From positions 372,001 through 436,000 of the forward strand of contig JAHHHZ010000036.1 of NCBI GenBank assembly GCA_019359095.1: a stretch of 64,000 bases of DNA, in the 5' to 3' direction. Under the pieces are notes generated by a model. It was not told the origin of the DNA, searched no databases, and saw nothing but the letters and a program-made list of their open reading frames with translations. This document shows positions 16,133-25,480 of this stretch, piece after piece (position 1 is the first letter of the stretch; every line of letters starts with the position of its first letter). The translations under genes and the position numbers were made by a program. Origin of the DNA: Pleurocapsa minor HA4230-MV1. Its GTDB lineage: Bacteria > Cyanobacteriota > Cyanobacteriia > Cyanobacteriales > Xenococcaceae.

Positions 16133-18040
16133 ATGACAGCAACAACTACTCGTTTTCCCATTGATTTAGGTGCTTATAAACCTTTAGCCTTAGATCCGAG
16201 CAAGGCGATGACAGATGAACAAAGAGCGGCATTGACAGCTAATATTCAACTCTGCCGTGAGGCGATCGTGTTCTTTACTGCTACTGGTGCAGCAAGAGGG
16301 GTTGGTGGACATACTGGAGGCCCTTTTGATACTGTTCCTGAAGTAATGATTCTGGATGCTTTTTTCCGTGGTGCGCCTGATAAGTTTGTCCCCATCTTTT
16401 TTGATGAAGCAGGACATCGGGTGGCGACTCAATATCTCATGGCAACATTGCATGGTGATTTACCGCAAGAGGATTTACTAAATTATCGTGGTGCTAACTC
16501 TAAATTACCTGGACACCCTGAGTTGGGATTGACTCCTGGGGTTAAATTTAGTTCTGGTCGTTTAGGACATATGTGGCCCTACATTAACGGTATTGCCCTA
16601 GCTAATCCTGATAAAGTAGTTGTTTGTTTGGGTTCTGATGGTGCGCAACAGGAAGGAAATGACGCTGAAGCTGCGCGGTTAGCAGTGGCACAAAACCTCA
16701 ACGTTAAGCTATTTATCGATGATAACGATGTAACTATTGCTGGACATCCCTCCGATTATCTACCTGGTTACGATGTAGCTAAAACTCTAACGGGTCACGG
16801 TTTAGAAGTTAATGAAGGCGACGGCGAAGATCTGGACTCTCTTTATAGCCGTATGTGCGCAGCGGTGATGAGTGATGGCCCTGTGGCTCTAATTAATAAG
16901 CGTCCGATGTGTCCTGGGATTGAAGGCATCGAAGGCACTACCCACGGACATGATGTGATTTCGGTAGATAAAGCGATCGCCTATTTAGAGCAACATAATC
17001 AAGGTGCAGCAGCCGACTTCCTCAAAAATATAAAAAAACCCAGCAACGATTATAAGTTCTTGGGAGTGAGCGATAAACTCGGTTCTAACCGTAACGTCTT
17101 TGGTGATGCGGTAGTTTCTGTCCTCGGCAAAATGAGCGATGCTGAACGGAAAGAGAAAGTGATCTTTATTGACAGTGACTTAGAAGGTTCTTGCGGTTTT
17201 AAAACCATTCACGATGCTTATCCCGATGTCTTTATCCCTTCGGGAATCATGGAACGGGGTAATCTTTCCGCTGCTGCTGGTTTTGGGATGGCAGAAGGTA
17301 AACAGGGTGTCTTTGCTACCTTTAGCGCCTTTCTAGAAATGTGTGTTTCGGAAATCACTATGGCACGTCTCAACAAGTCTAATCTCTTGTGCCACTTCTC
17401 CCACGCTGGTATCGACGATATGGCAGACAACACCTGTCACTTCGGAATTAACAATATGTATGCAGACAACGGCTTAGAAGATGGTTATGAAACCCGTCTC
17501 TACTTCCCCGCTGATGCTCACCAAATGACTGCCTGTGTTAACAAAGTTTTCCACGATCCTGGAATGCGCTTTATCTTCTCCACCCGTTCTAAAGTGCCGA
17601 TGATTCTCGATGATGCGGGTAAAGAATATTTTGGTGGCGATTATACTTTCACCCCTGGTAAAGATGAGGTGATTCGCGAAGGCGATGCAGGCTATATTGT
17701 CAGCTTTGGCGATGCTCTTTATCGTTCCTTGGATGCGGTAGAACGTCTTAGGCAAGAAGGAATTAACGTTGGTTTAATCAACAAATCGACTCTTAATCTG
17801 ATTGATGAAGAGATGATGACAAAAATTGGTCAAGCGCCTTTTGTCTTGGTAGTTGAATCTTTCAACCGTCGTACAGGTTTAGGTAGCCGTTTTGGTTCCT
17901 GGTTGCTCGAACGTGGTTTAACCCCTAAATATGCCTATCTTGGTGTTCATGAAGAAGGCTGTGGTGGACTTTGGGAACAGTTCTCTTATCAAGGATTAGA
18001 TCCAGAAGGCATCATGAGCCATGTAAAAGGGTTGATCTGA
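16133..18040 (+). CDS. Divergent transketolase-like thiamine-diphosphate enzyme
   Basis: The 635-residue protein has the two-domain transketolase layout but is far from the usual Calvin-cycle enzyme. The N-terminal part has RGVGGHTGGPFD (55-66), SSGRLGHMWPYING and the cofactor loop CLGSDGAQQEG (165-175) to FIDDNDV (194-200), an altered version of the GDG...NN motif. The pyrimidine-binding half keeps a catalytic-looking Glu in SGIMERGNLSAAAGFG. It then has SHAGIDDMADNTCHFGINN where standard enzymes have a THD-type motif. It probably moves ketol groups between sugars or related substrates; the exact substrate is uncertain. A strong terminator follows. Confidence 0.75.
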   Translation: MTATTTRFPIDLGAYKPLALDPSKAMTDEQRAALTANIQLCREAIVFFTATGAARGVGGHTGGPFDTVPEVMILDAFFRGAPDKFVPIFFDEAGHRVATQYLMATLHGDLPQEDLLNYRGANSKLPGHPELGLTPGVKFSSGRLGHMWPYINGIALANPDKVVVCLGSDGAQQEGNDAEAARLAVAQNLNVKLFIDDNDVTIAGHPSDYLPGYDVAKTLTGHGLEVNEGDGEDLDSLYSRMCAAVMSDGPVALINKRPMCPGIEGIEGTTHGHDVISVDKAIAYLEQHNQGAAADFLKNIKKPSNDYKFLGVSDKLGSNRNVFGDAVVSVLGKMSDAERKEKVIFIDSDLEGSCGFKTIHDAYPDVFIPSGIMERGNLSAAAGFGMAEGKQGVFATFSAFLEMCVSEITMARLNKSNLLCHFSHAGIDDMADNTCHFGINNMYADNGLEDGYETRLYFPADAHQMTACVNKVFHDPGMRFIFSTRSKVPMILDDAGKEYFGGDYTFTPGKDEVIREGDAGYIVSFGDALYRSLDAVERLRQEGINVGLINKSTLNLIDEEMMTKIGQAPFVLVVESFNRRTGLGSRFGSWLLERGLTPKYAYLGVHEEGCGGLWEQFSYQGLDPEGIMSHVKGLI

Positions 18041-18089
18041 ATTAGCTCCAAGCTTTAAGCTCTAAGCTTTAAGTAAAACAGTGTTGCAG

Positions 18090-18114
18090 GGTGGGTAAAT
18101 TACTCACCTTTTTT
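18090..18114 (+). terminator. Rho-independent terminator after the transketolase-like gene
   Basis: GGTGGGTA and TACTCACC form an 8-bp stem with one G-U pair around the 3-nt loop AAT, followed at once by six T residues. It lies 50 nt after the stop codon and before pyrF, so pyrF needs its own promoter. Confidence 0.85.
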
Positions 18115-18143
18115 CTTGTCTTCAATTTAGAGTAACAGGATTT

Positions 18144-19100
18144 ATGAAATTATTTATTGACCAGTTAATTACCCAAATCATGCAAAAGCATACTCCTTGT
18201 ATTGTGGGGTTAGATCCTGCCTTAGAAAGGATGCCCGAAAGCTGGCTAAAAGAACAGGGCATACATCAACAAAGTAGTCTAACTGACTGTGCAGAAGCGA
18301 TTTATCAATATAATCTGATGGTATTAGATGCGATCGCCGATTTAGTTCCTGCCGTTAAACCCCAGAGTGCTTATTATGAATTATTTGGTTCAGCGGGAAT
18401 TGTAGCCTTAGAAAAAACCATTCAAGCAGCGCGCGATCGCGATTTATTAGTAGTCTTAGATGTCAAACGGGGGGATATTGCCTCCACTGCTACTGCCTAT
18501 GCTCAAAGCTATTTACCTCGTGAACCTGAGCGTCCTTTAGCTGCTGATGCCATCACTATTGTTCCCTATTTGGGTCAAGACTGTCTTGAGCCTTTTTTCA
18601 GCGAAGCAATTAAATGGGGTAAGGGTATTTTTGTCTGTGTTAAAACTTCCAATCCTGGTGCAGCGATTGTCCAGTCACAGCGATGCGACCCCGCGCCGTC
18701 TTACGGCGCTAGGGAACGCGCATCAAGACAAAAGATTGATGGCAGATATCTGTATGAAATTATTGCCGATCTAATTAAACCAGCCTCAGATCAAAGTATC
18801 GGTGAATTTGGCTATAGCGGTATCGGTGCAGTTGTGGGGGCAACCTATCCTGAAGCAGCGCAAAGGCTACGTAAACAGTTACCCCAGAGCTTATTTCTCG
18901 TTCCAGGGGTTGGCGCACAAGGTGGCGGGAATGAGGGGATTAAAGCCTGTTTTAATGCTGATGGTTTAGGTGCGGTAGTAAGTAGTTCTAGAGGGGTTAT
19001 GTATCCTCATCAATACGGTGCAGTAGCAGCGAGTCAAGATACGATTAGACAAGCTGCCATAGATTTAATTACCCAAGTAAGAGAGATTTTAATTCCTTAA
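18144..19100 (+). CDS. pyrF: Orotidine 5'-phosphate decarboxylase, type 2
   Basis: PyrF makes UMP from OMP in pyrimidine synthesis. The 318-residue protein is the longer type 2 form: IVGLDPALERMP, DLVPAVKPQSAYYELFG, and the catalytic VLDVKRGDIASTATAYA (about 109-125), then FVCVKTSNPGA and LVPGVGAQGG. Between NPGAAIVQSQ and KIDGRYLYE lies a compositionally odd segment, RCDPAPSYGARERASRQ, encoded by GC-rich palindromic DNA at 18681-18725 that resembles an inserted repeat. The frame is kept, and the segment lies away from the catalytic residues. Confidence 0.92.
   Translation: MKLFIDQLITQIMQKHTPCIVGLDPALERMPESWLKEQGIHQQSSLTDCAEAIYQYNLMVLDAIADLVPAVKPQSAYYELFGSAGIVALEKTIQAARDRDLLVVLDVKRGDIASTATAYAQSYLPREPERPLAADAITIVPYLGQDCLEPFFSEAIKWGKGIFVCVKTSNPGAAIVQSQRCDPAPSYGARERASRQKIDGRYLYEIIADLIKPASDQSIGEFGYSGIGAVVGATYPEAAQRLRKQLPQSLFLVPGVGAQGGGNEGIKACFNADGLGAVVSSSRGVMYPHQYGAVAASQDTIRQAAIDLITQVREILIP
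18681..18725. repeat. GC-rich nested palindrome inserted in frame in pyrF
   Basis: An outer pair GATGCG and CGCATC and an inner pair CGCCGT and ACGGCG form a nested hairpin in a locally GC-rich block, in an otherwise A+T-rich gene. The style resembles the short palindromic repeats in nearby intergenic DNA. It codes for Arg, Pro, Ala and Ser without a stop. Confidence 0.55.
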
Positions 19101-19115
19101 AATCCTCAAATGTGG

Positions 19116-21923
19116 TTAATCCTCTAAAGAACCATTAAGCTTTTGTTTTTGCAATACCAAGAACAGTGCTAAGGCAACTATGCTCAGTAAGATCCAAAGA
19201 TCGGGTTCGGGAACTCCAGAAATTTCCGCTGTTTCAAAAGGATTAAAAGGGGTGTCTAGTTGTTCCGTTCCTGTTTCGATTTCTCGCTCAAAACGGTCTG
19301 CTTTCGCTTCCGCAGCTTTTAGTTGCTCCCTTTGCTGCTCATTAACTAAAACGATCATTGAAGAATAGGGGGTTACAATCTTATGATGCTTCGCGATTTG
19401 ATGGATAGCATCTAATTTCTCTATAGATTGCTGATTTTTATCTTGATGACCTAAATTGAAGACTAGTTGACGGGCAGCAATAGGCTCAAGTCCCTGTTTA
19501 GAGTTGGTCTTTGAGTCTGATTTAGTTACAGTCCAACTATAGCCATCCACCACTGACTTAACCTCTGCTTGTTCTGTTGCCAAACGTTTGATTACCGTCG
19601 GCAGATTGGTGGCGACACCCCCATGACTATTTTGAATTGCTTGCAAGGTATCATCTTCATAAGCTTTGGGTAACTGACCGCCCAGATGTACCATCCACAG
19701 AGGAGAAGTTATTGCTGGTAGCTTTGGTCGATCTGAAGCTAGCTCATAGCTACCTTCATCTGTGAGTAGTAAGACGGCATCATAATCTTGGTTATCCCGC
19801 AGCATTTGAAACTGCCATAGCATCTCATCAGTTTGCAAAGAGCCATAAAAAGTTAGTTGATTTAGATGCAAATCGTTAAAATCTTCTAGACGTTGAGCTT
19901 GTTTAGGATCAGCATTAGTGAGATATAAATCCACATCATTACTAGCAAGACTATCTAAGTTCTTTTGCCACCATTCAATTGATTGTTGGACTTCTGCTAG
20001 CTGATTTCCCATACTGTAAGAACTATCCAGGATTAAAGCGTATTTTTGATTTTTTGGTAGAGCATAATCTTGCTGGCTCAAGGGTTTAACTGCAACACTA
20101 TATCCATCTTCTAAATTAAGTTGATAGGTTTCTCGCTCTAAATTTTTCCCCGTACCACTAAAGTCTTCTAGCCAAGCATCTGCAAACAACCATTGCTTTT
20201 GACCATTGCGAATTCGCTGAGTCTGCCACGTCCAAAAGATATTCCGCTTCTCAGCTAATCTAGGTAATGCCCAACCTTGCTCTTGCTGCATCACTTGATA
20301 AGTTAACCAGAGATGCATTTTTGGTCGATCTAATCCTATCTCAATTTGGCCCACAGTCCTTTTGGGAGGAACAGGAAAAGCTCTGAGGCGATATTGTCCA
20401 GGCCCAACTTGTTCGAGTAAAGCAGGATCTACAGGGCGAGTACGATTGACCTGAGAATTATATACTTCTTGGGCGGCCCCTCTGGGAGATACTTGATAGG
20501 CAAAGCGTCGATCTAAGTCTTCTGTGTCTCCTAACCATAAGCCTGTAATAGCTGCACTTTCGGGCAAGGAGAAGTAGTAAAGAATCTCTTCTACATCATT
20601 AGTCTGATTTTCATAGACTTCGTGAATTTCTACATCCGCCCAACTTCCGTGAGGTGCAATATTTACTTCTTGTTTGGCTAACCAGACTTTCTTCTGGTCA
20701 ATATTGAGTAGTCCTGCTTTTGCTTGATCTACTATGGCAGTAGACTGAATCGCATGACGGACTGAATCACGTTCGGCTTTTTGGATTGGGGTATCAAAGA
20801 ATTCTGCATAAAGCTGGGCGGATTTATCAACATCATCACGAGAACCTTGGTATAGAAACGGTGAGAGAAGCTGGTTATATCGCTCTTGCATGAAGCGAGA
20901 AATTGGCTCAGGTAGTAGGGAATTGTACATATTATAAATATGGTTATTTCCTGACCGCGTGCTGAGGTAACGATAGGGATAAAGGTTAGCGTTAATTAGT
21001 CCTTGGCGAATTGTGCCAGAAGCAGCCAGCAACTCTTGTTTATTTAAGGATGATTGTTCTAATAAGCTAAATGCTTTAACCTGGGGTTGTTGATTAGAAA
21101 TATTAAAAATAATTAGCCATGTAGCTACCACAGCTACTCCCACTTGTATAGCCTTTTGTTTACTATGTTGTTGGGCAAAAGCTTGAATAATTTTCTTGCC
21201 TGAGTTGAGATAAAGGTTCGTGATCGCAAAGGGCATCCCGACAAATAGAGCTGAACTAAAGCTAAACATGACCAGAGAAAATATGCCCGCGATCGAAAAC
21301 CATAGCCAGCTACCTGAAGTTAAGCTATGCCAAAATCCCTCAACCCAATTAAAAGAGAAAAATGCGATCGCTAAACCACAAACTCCCATGAGAATATAGG
21401 CAGCAACAGGTAGGGCATAAAATAGTAAGATTGTCCCCAGATATATCCCAGTAAATAACATCAGGGTATGGGTAATCATCTGTACCCAAGAAAAAATCTT
21501 TAGATTACCGCGGTATCCTTGGAGAACCTCGATCGCAAATGCCACAATACAAACTAATAAAGTCCCTAAAATAAAAGTGTTCGCAAAGGTTAATTCCCGA
21601 ATTAGAAACAACCGTACCAAACACCAAGTAATTAGAGGTGCTTCCACACCATAAAACCAGCGCATGAGATCTTGAGGTCGTTTGCTCAGATATTTCGCTC
21701 CATAGATAGTGGAGACTGTAGGGACAGCAATTAATGCCAGTAAAGTTAAGGCAAAGTCCAGGGGAATCGTGCCATCAAAGGTCGCGATAATTAGCAAAAT
21801 GCCAATAAAAGGTGTAATGCCAAAATAAACTAGGCTGAGAAAGATTAAATTCCAACCCCAAAAGATAATTTGCCAGATAGTATTACGAAGTGATTTTGGG
21901 TTTTCCATTGATTGAGTGGGCAA
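19116..21923 (-). CDS. PEP-CTERM integral membrane protein with VIT and vWA domains (TIGR02921-like)
   Basis: This 935-residue protein has about eight N-terminal membrane helices (within residues 15-275), a region resembling a vault-type VIT domain (about 415-550) and a von Willebrand A domain. The vWA metal site reads DSSYSMG (D633, S635, S637). It ends with a sorting tail: VPEP at 904-907, a hydrophobic helix and basic KQK before the end, the PEP-CTERM signal recognised by exosortases. The gene lies 112 nt downstream of the exosortase on the same strand, making it the obvious substrate. Its role is unknown; VIT/vWA proteins mediate adhesion or assembly. Confidence 0.88.
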   Translation of the reverse strand: MPTQSMENPKSLRNTIWQIIFWGWNLIFLSLVYFGITPFIGILLIIATFDGTIPLDFALTLLALIAVPTVSTIYGAKYLSKRPQDLMRWFYGVEAPLITWCLVRLFLIRELTFANTFILGTLLVCIVAFAIEVLQGYRGNLKIFSWVQMITHTLMLFTGIYLGTILLFYALPVAAYILMGVCGLAIAFFSFNWVEGFWHSLTSGSWLWFSIAGIFSLVMFSFSSALFVGMPFAITNLYLNSGKKIIQAFAQQHSKQKAIQVGVAVVATWLIIFNISNQQPQVKAFSLLEQSSLNKQELLAASGTIRQGLINANLYPYRYLSTRSGNNHIYNMYNSLLPEPISRFMQERYNQLLSPFLYQGSRDDVDKSAQLYAEFFDTPIQKAERDSVRHAIQSTAIVDQAKAGLLNIDQKKVWLAKQEVNIAPHGSWADVEIHEVYENQTNDVEEILYYFSLPESAAITGLWLGDTEDLDRRFAYQVSPRGAAQEVYNSQVNRTRPVDPALLEQVGPGQYRLRAFPVPPKRTVGQIEIGLDRPKMHLWLTYQVMQQEQGWALPRLAEKRNIFWTWQTQRIRNGQKQWLFADAWLEDFSGTGKNLERETYQLNLEDGYSVAVKPLSQQDYALPKNQKYALILDSSYSMGNQLAEVQQSIEWWQKNLDSLASNDVDLYLTNADPKQAQRLEDFNDLHLNQLTFYGSLQTDEMLWQFQMLRDNQDYDAVLLLTDEGSYELASDRPKLPAITSPLWMVHLGGQLPKAYEDDTLQAIQNSHGGVATNLPTVIKRLATEQAEVKSVVDGYSWTVTKSDSKTNSKQGLEPIAARQLVFNLGHQDKNQQSIEKLDAIHQIAKHHKIVTPYSSMIVLVNEQQREQLKAAEAKADRFEREIETGTEQLDTPFNPFETAEISGVPEPDLWILLSIVALALFLVLQKQKLNGSLED

Positions 21924-22035
21924 GAATTAATGAGTAATTTGTAAAGAGTTTCACCCTTGTTCTTAGCTATTTACTTAAGTAATTTTATAAAGCTAAAGGC
22001 TAAAAGCTAAAAGCTTTTTTGGTAATGAGCGCTCG

Positions 22036-23565
22036 CTAATGATTAAAGTAGTTACTATTGATAGTCTGGTAGATAGTATTACTAAAGTTTTTAATTTCAG
22101 GGCTATCGGGATTTTCAGCGCGATCAAATAACACTGATACTAATACCCAAGTCTTATAACGATGGGAAATATAATCCCAAATACGAGTTACAAAATCATC
22201 GGTAGTTGTTTGCTCAGATTGAAACCAATAAACTGCTGAAAGTTTTCCATTTTGTAGTGATAGCCAGCGAGCATTGATAGAATCATTAATTAGGGTCGAA
22301 TTCATTTTATCCACTTTGAAACCATTACCCAAAAAGCATAATTCGGGAGGATGGTGAGACTGCCAAGTGTCGCTTGCCACCATCAACATTGAACCTGTAA
22401 GGACGTGTCCCCCGAATTCATTCGAGGGCTTGTATCGTCCTGTCAAGCGATCGCTCTTAAAGCGTATTTTCTGCACCAGAGGGTTAGCAGGGCTATCAAA
22501 AAAATCTGCTTCTGCGGTGGTTAAGGCTAAATTTTCGGTGGTTATTTCTGAAGGCAAATTAATAGATTTTAAAGTAATATTGTCTACTGAAAATGGTTTA
22601 AATTGTCCAATAATTCCGAGAACTATCACTAGTGACAACAACCATTGGTAATTTAGATAATTTATATTTTTATGCTTATCTTGATAATATTTTTGCTCTT
22701 CAATTTTGGCTAAATCCAGAGAAGCTTGAGGTACTTTTTGTAATAACATCCAGGTTAAAGCACTAGCGAGCATAAATCCCACAATACCTAAAGGTAGGTG
22801 TAAAATATCGGCTATTTGCTGTTGTTGAAAAACTTCAATTATCAAAACTAAGATGAATACTCGCATCACATTAGTAGCGATTAAAAACAACAAATTGGCG
22901 ATCGCCACTAGCAACCAACGAAATCCTAATTGACGACTTTCTAACCAAGTTGCCCCTAATAAAAACACTGTCCCTGTCCAAAGGCTTTTCATCCCACTAC
23001 AGGGTAAATCTACCTGGGCAATCCCGTTTTCCATCACAATAATGTCATGGGAGGAAACAGCACTCAGATGAAAATCTGATAATACTTGAGCGACTGCGTG
23101 AGCAGTAATTACCCTGACAGGAAAACCTAAGCCACTATTAAAAGCTACTAAGAAAGGAATTATACAAGCAATGGCGATCGCCACACTTAAACCTCTATGC
23201 CAAGCTGTACTGGAAATAAACAAGCCTAACAAACCATAGCTACCTAGAATAAAACAGAGTAGGGTTAGTTGGGGAATATTCAGCGACCATTTTAAAATAA
23301 TTGCCCCGATTTCTCCCCCTAACATCAACAAGAAGGGATAGATCCCAAAGCGTAGACTGAGTGATTCGGTTGAGCAAAAATCCCTGGGAATTATCTGAGC
23401 TAAGAGAACAATCAAACCAATCGTTAATAAAATTAAATTTAAAGTATTGGTATCTGGTAATGATTCGATAAACCATTGATACGTCCAGATATTGCCTAAA
23501 AGCCAAGCAAAGATCAGTAGTATGATCTGAAAATAGTGCTGCTTGAAAATCGATTTGCTAATCAT
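22036..23565 (-). CDS. Exosortase fused to an EpsI-like domain (XrtO-like)
   Basis: The 509-residue protein begins with an exosortase core of about eight membrane helices (within 13-276) holding the putative catalytic triad: Cys189 in DLPCSGMKS, Arg235 in NVMRVF and His256 in ILHLPLG. Exosortases are thought to cleave and transfer PEP-CTERM proteins at the membrane. After a further helix (about 308-321) comes a periplasmic EpsI-type domain with HHPPELCFLGNG (404-415). Fusion with EpsI and the paired PEP-CTERM gene fit the cyanobacterial exosortase O group; that subtype name is from memory of the family, not a search. Confidence 0.85.
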   Translation of the reverse strand: MISKSIFKQHYFQIILLIFAWLLGNIWTYQWFIESLPDTNTLNLILLTIGLIVLLAQIIPRDFCSTESLSLRFGIYPFLLMLGGEIGAIILKWSLNIPQLTLLCFILGSYGLLGLFISSTAWHRGLSVAIAIACIIPFLVAFNSGLGFPVRVITAHAVAQVLSDFHLSAVSSHDIIVMENGIAQVDLPCSGMKSLWTGTVFLLGATWLESRQLGFRWLLVAIANLLFLIATNVMRVFILVLIIEVFQQQQIADILHLPLGIVGFMLASALTWMLLQKVPQASLDLAKIEEQKYYQDKHKNINYLNYQWLLSLVIVLGIIGQFKPFSVDNITLKSINLPSEITTENLALTTAEADFFDSPANPLVQKIRFKSDRLTGRYKPSNEFGGHVLTGSMLMVASDTWQSHHPPELCFLGNGFKVDKMNSTLINDSINARWLSLQNGKLSAVYWFQSEQTTTDDFVTRIWDYISHRYKTWVLVSVLFDRAENPDSPEIKNFSNTIYQTINSNYFNH

Positions 23566-23887
23566 CGCTAATTATCAATGTGGATAGTTTTCACGATGAC
23601 TGGCGATCGTGACGATTACCATTGTATTTTTTTTAAATTAGCAATGGCCACAGCAGATTAGGTGATTTATCAAAAAGCTAAGAATCGATTATCGACTTAT
23701 GTTGAATTTAATCCTGGAGCGCCAAAAAACTTTTTTATTCAATTTAGCGAGTGAACTGACTATCTCATCAATACACCGTAAGATATATGGTTTTTTACCG
23801 CTATTTATTTAAAAATAATTTGAGTACCCAAAGAATGTAACATAGTTCCATTAGTGACCTTGTAGTGAACTTGACCCAAGGAGTTCT
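23566..23887. other. Divergent intergenic region, exosortase to ABC permease
   Basis: 322 nt of A+T-rich DNA between two outward-facing genes, so it must contain both promoters. The AAGGAG at 23878-23883 is a good ribosome binding site for the permease. No small gene, tRNA or inverted repeat was recognised. Confidence 0.4.
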
Positions 23888-24751
23888 ATGTCGTTAGCTA
23901 AGCCCAAAGGACAAAAACTCAACGTTTCATTTGCTCAATTCTGGCTGTGGTGCGGAATTATTGCCATGATGATTTTTTTTCTGGCGCCAATTTTTTGGCA
24001 GATACTTACTTCGATCAAGTTAAACGCAGATATTTCCGCTATTCCCAATGTTTATTTACCAAATGAGTTTACTTCTGAACATTACACTCAGCTATTTAGC
24101 CGTCGTCCATTCTTAAGCTATATCTTGAATAGCGCCTTAGTGGCCAGCATTTCTACTATTGCATGTTTAGTACTGGGTTCTCCTGCTGCCTACGCCCTTA
24201 CGAGGATAAATTTACCAGGAGAGAAATTTATCTTGACGGGAATTCTAATTATTACTTTATTTCCCTATGTGCTGCTGTTCTTAGGACTGCTAGAATTAGT
24301 TAAGGCTGTGGGCTTGGGTAATAACTATTTGGCTTTGATTATTCCCTACACGGCGATTAACCTACCCTTGACAATTCTAGTCATGAGAAGTTTTTTTCAG
24401 CAACTTCCTCAAGATTTAGAGGATGCAGCCAAGATAGACGGCTACAAAACCTGGGGAATGCTAATTAATATTTTACTGCCGATGACCTTGCCTGCTTTGG
24501 CAACCACAGGCATTTTGACCTTTATTTTTGCCTGGAATGAATATATTTTTGCCCTCACCTTTATTACAGAAGAAGCCAAGAAAACGATTCCTGTCGCTAC
24601 CGCTCAATTAGGAGGGGCAAGTTTATTTGATATTCCTTATGGCCCTATCGCTGCTGCTACAGTTTTGGGTACTCTACCATTGGTGATCCTCGTTCTAGTT
24701 TTTCAACGTCAGATCGTTCAAGGGTTAACCGCAGGTGCGGTCAAAGGTTAA
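23888..24751 (+). CDS. Carbohydrate ABC transporter permease (MalG/GgtD type)
   Basis: A 287-residue inner-membrane permease with six predicted helices. The EAA loop that contacts the ATPase reads EDAAKIDGYKTWGMLINILLP (about 179-199), and the C-terminal region holds WNEYIFALTFI and TIPVATAQL, characteristic of the MalG-like sugar permease subfamily. A strong AAGGAG ribosome binding site precedes the ATG. No partner permease, ATPase or binding protein lies nearby, so the rest of the transporter must be encoded elsewhere. The substrate is probably a sugar or compatible solute such as glucosylglycerol. Confidence 0.9.
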   Translation: MSLAKPKGQKLNVSFAQFWLWCGIIAMMIFFLAPIFWQILTSIKLNADISAIPNVYLPNEFTSEHYTQLFSRRPFLSYILNSALVASISTIACLVLGSPAAYALTRINLPGEKFILTGILIITLFPYVLLFLGLLELVKAVGLGNNYLALIIPYTAINLPLTILVMRSFFQQLPQDLEDAAKIDGYKTWGMLINILLPMTLPALATTGILTFIFAWNEYIFALTFITEEAKKTIPVATAQLGGASLFDIPYGPIAAATVLGTLPLVILVLVFQRQIVQGLTAGAVKG

Positions 24752-24818
24752 GCCAAGAATATTTACTAACGTTCGAGCCTCAAAAGTAATTAGTTTTTAG
24801 TTTTTGCAGTAGTTCTCA

Positions 24819-25178
24819 ATGTATATATCTGAAAGTGACAAAATGCTGATTCGTCAGCTAATCGAAAACCAACTACAGGCATTTCAGGCAAACGATTTAG
24901 CAACAGCTTTATCGTTAACTAGTCCTAAGATTCAAAATAAATTTACGCTAGCAGATTTTAGCCAGATAATGACTGCTAAATACGGTGCGATACTTAAGCC
25001 TCGTTCAGTTATGTTCCGTGGTTTTACTCTGGTAAATAATTTTCCTGCCTTGATTGCGATGATTATGGATCAATCAGGTAATTTAGTTAAAGTCGTCTTT
25101 ATCGTACAGCATCAACAGGACTATAGTTGGCGCGTTCATGGTTATGAGCTAGCTGGTATTAATGAAAAGATAGTTTAG
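24819..25178 (+). CDS. DUF4864-family protein
   Basis: This 119-residue soluble protein resembles DUF4864, a small NTF2-like fold: an N-terminal helix MLIRQLIENQLQAFQANDLA, then ALSLTSPKIQNKF, a central RSVMFRGFTLV and closing strands KVVFIVQHQQDYSWRVHGYEL. No catalytic residues are known. It follows the permease by 67 nt on the same strand and may be co-transcribed, but a link in function is not evident. Confidence 0.7.
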   Translation: MYISESDKMLIRQLIENQLQAFQANDLATALSLTSPKIQNKFTLADFSQIMTAKYGAILKPRSVMFRGFTLVNNFPALIAMIMDQSGNLVKVVFIVQHQQDYSWRVHGYELAGINEKIV

Positions 25179-25410
25179 ATAAGCTGTCAGGTATTTAATT
25201 TGTTGATTGAGATTGACGCGGTGACGGGGTGATAATACCATTTCCCGAAACTAGCTAATATCAAGTACGGATAAACAGTTTAATTAAACTGTTCTAGTTC
25301 TTGGCCACCAATGATAAAAAGTTAAGCCTTTAATTAAATTATGTTCTTGTAGTAATTTTCGGCATCGAACTACGAGTAGCTCTGGTGATTGACTAATAAA
25401 ATGATGTAGT

Positions 25411-25480
25411 GATGCAGCGCGGTGACGCGCCTCCAGGCGGACGGAGCGAAGCTCCTAATCCTTTAGGGCTAATCCTTTGT
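25411..25480. repeat. Interspersed repeat cluster abutting a transposase remnant
   Basis: GCGCGGTGACGCG, GGAGCGAAGCTCC and CCTAATCCTTTAGGGCTAA are palindromic modules of the same kind as at 40040-40112 and 55388-55515. They directly join the truncated end of the transposase fragment, so the repeat may have been inserted into or recombined with the transposase gene. Confidence 0.7.
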
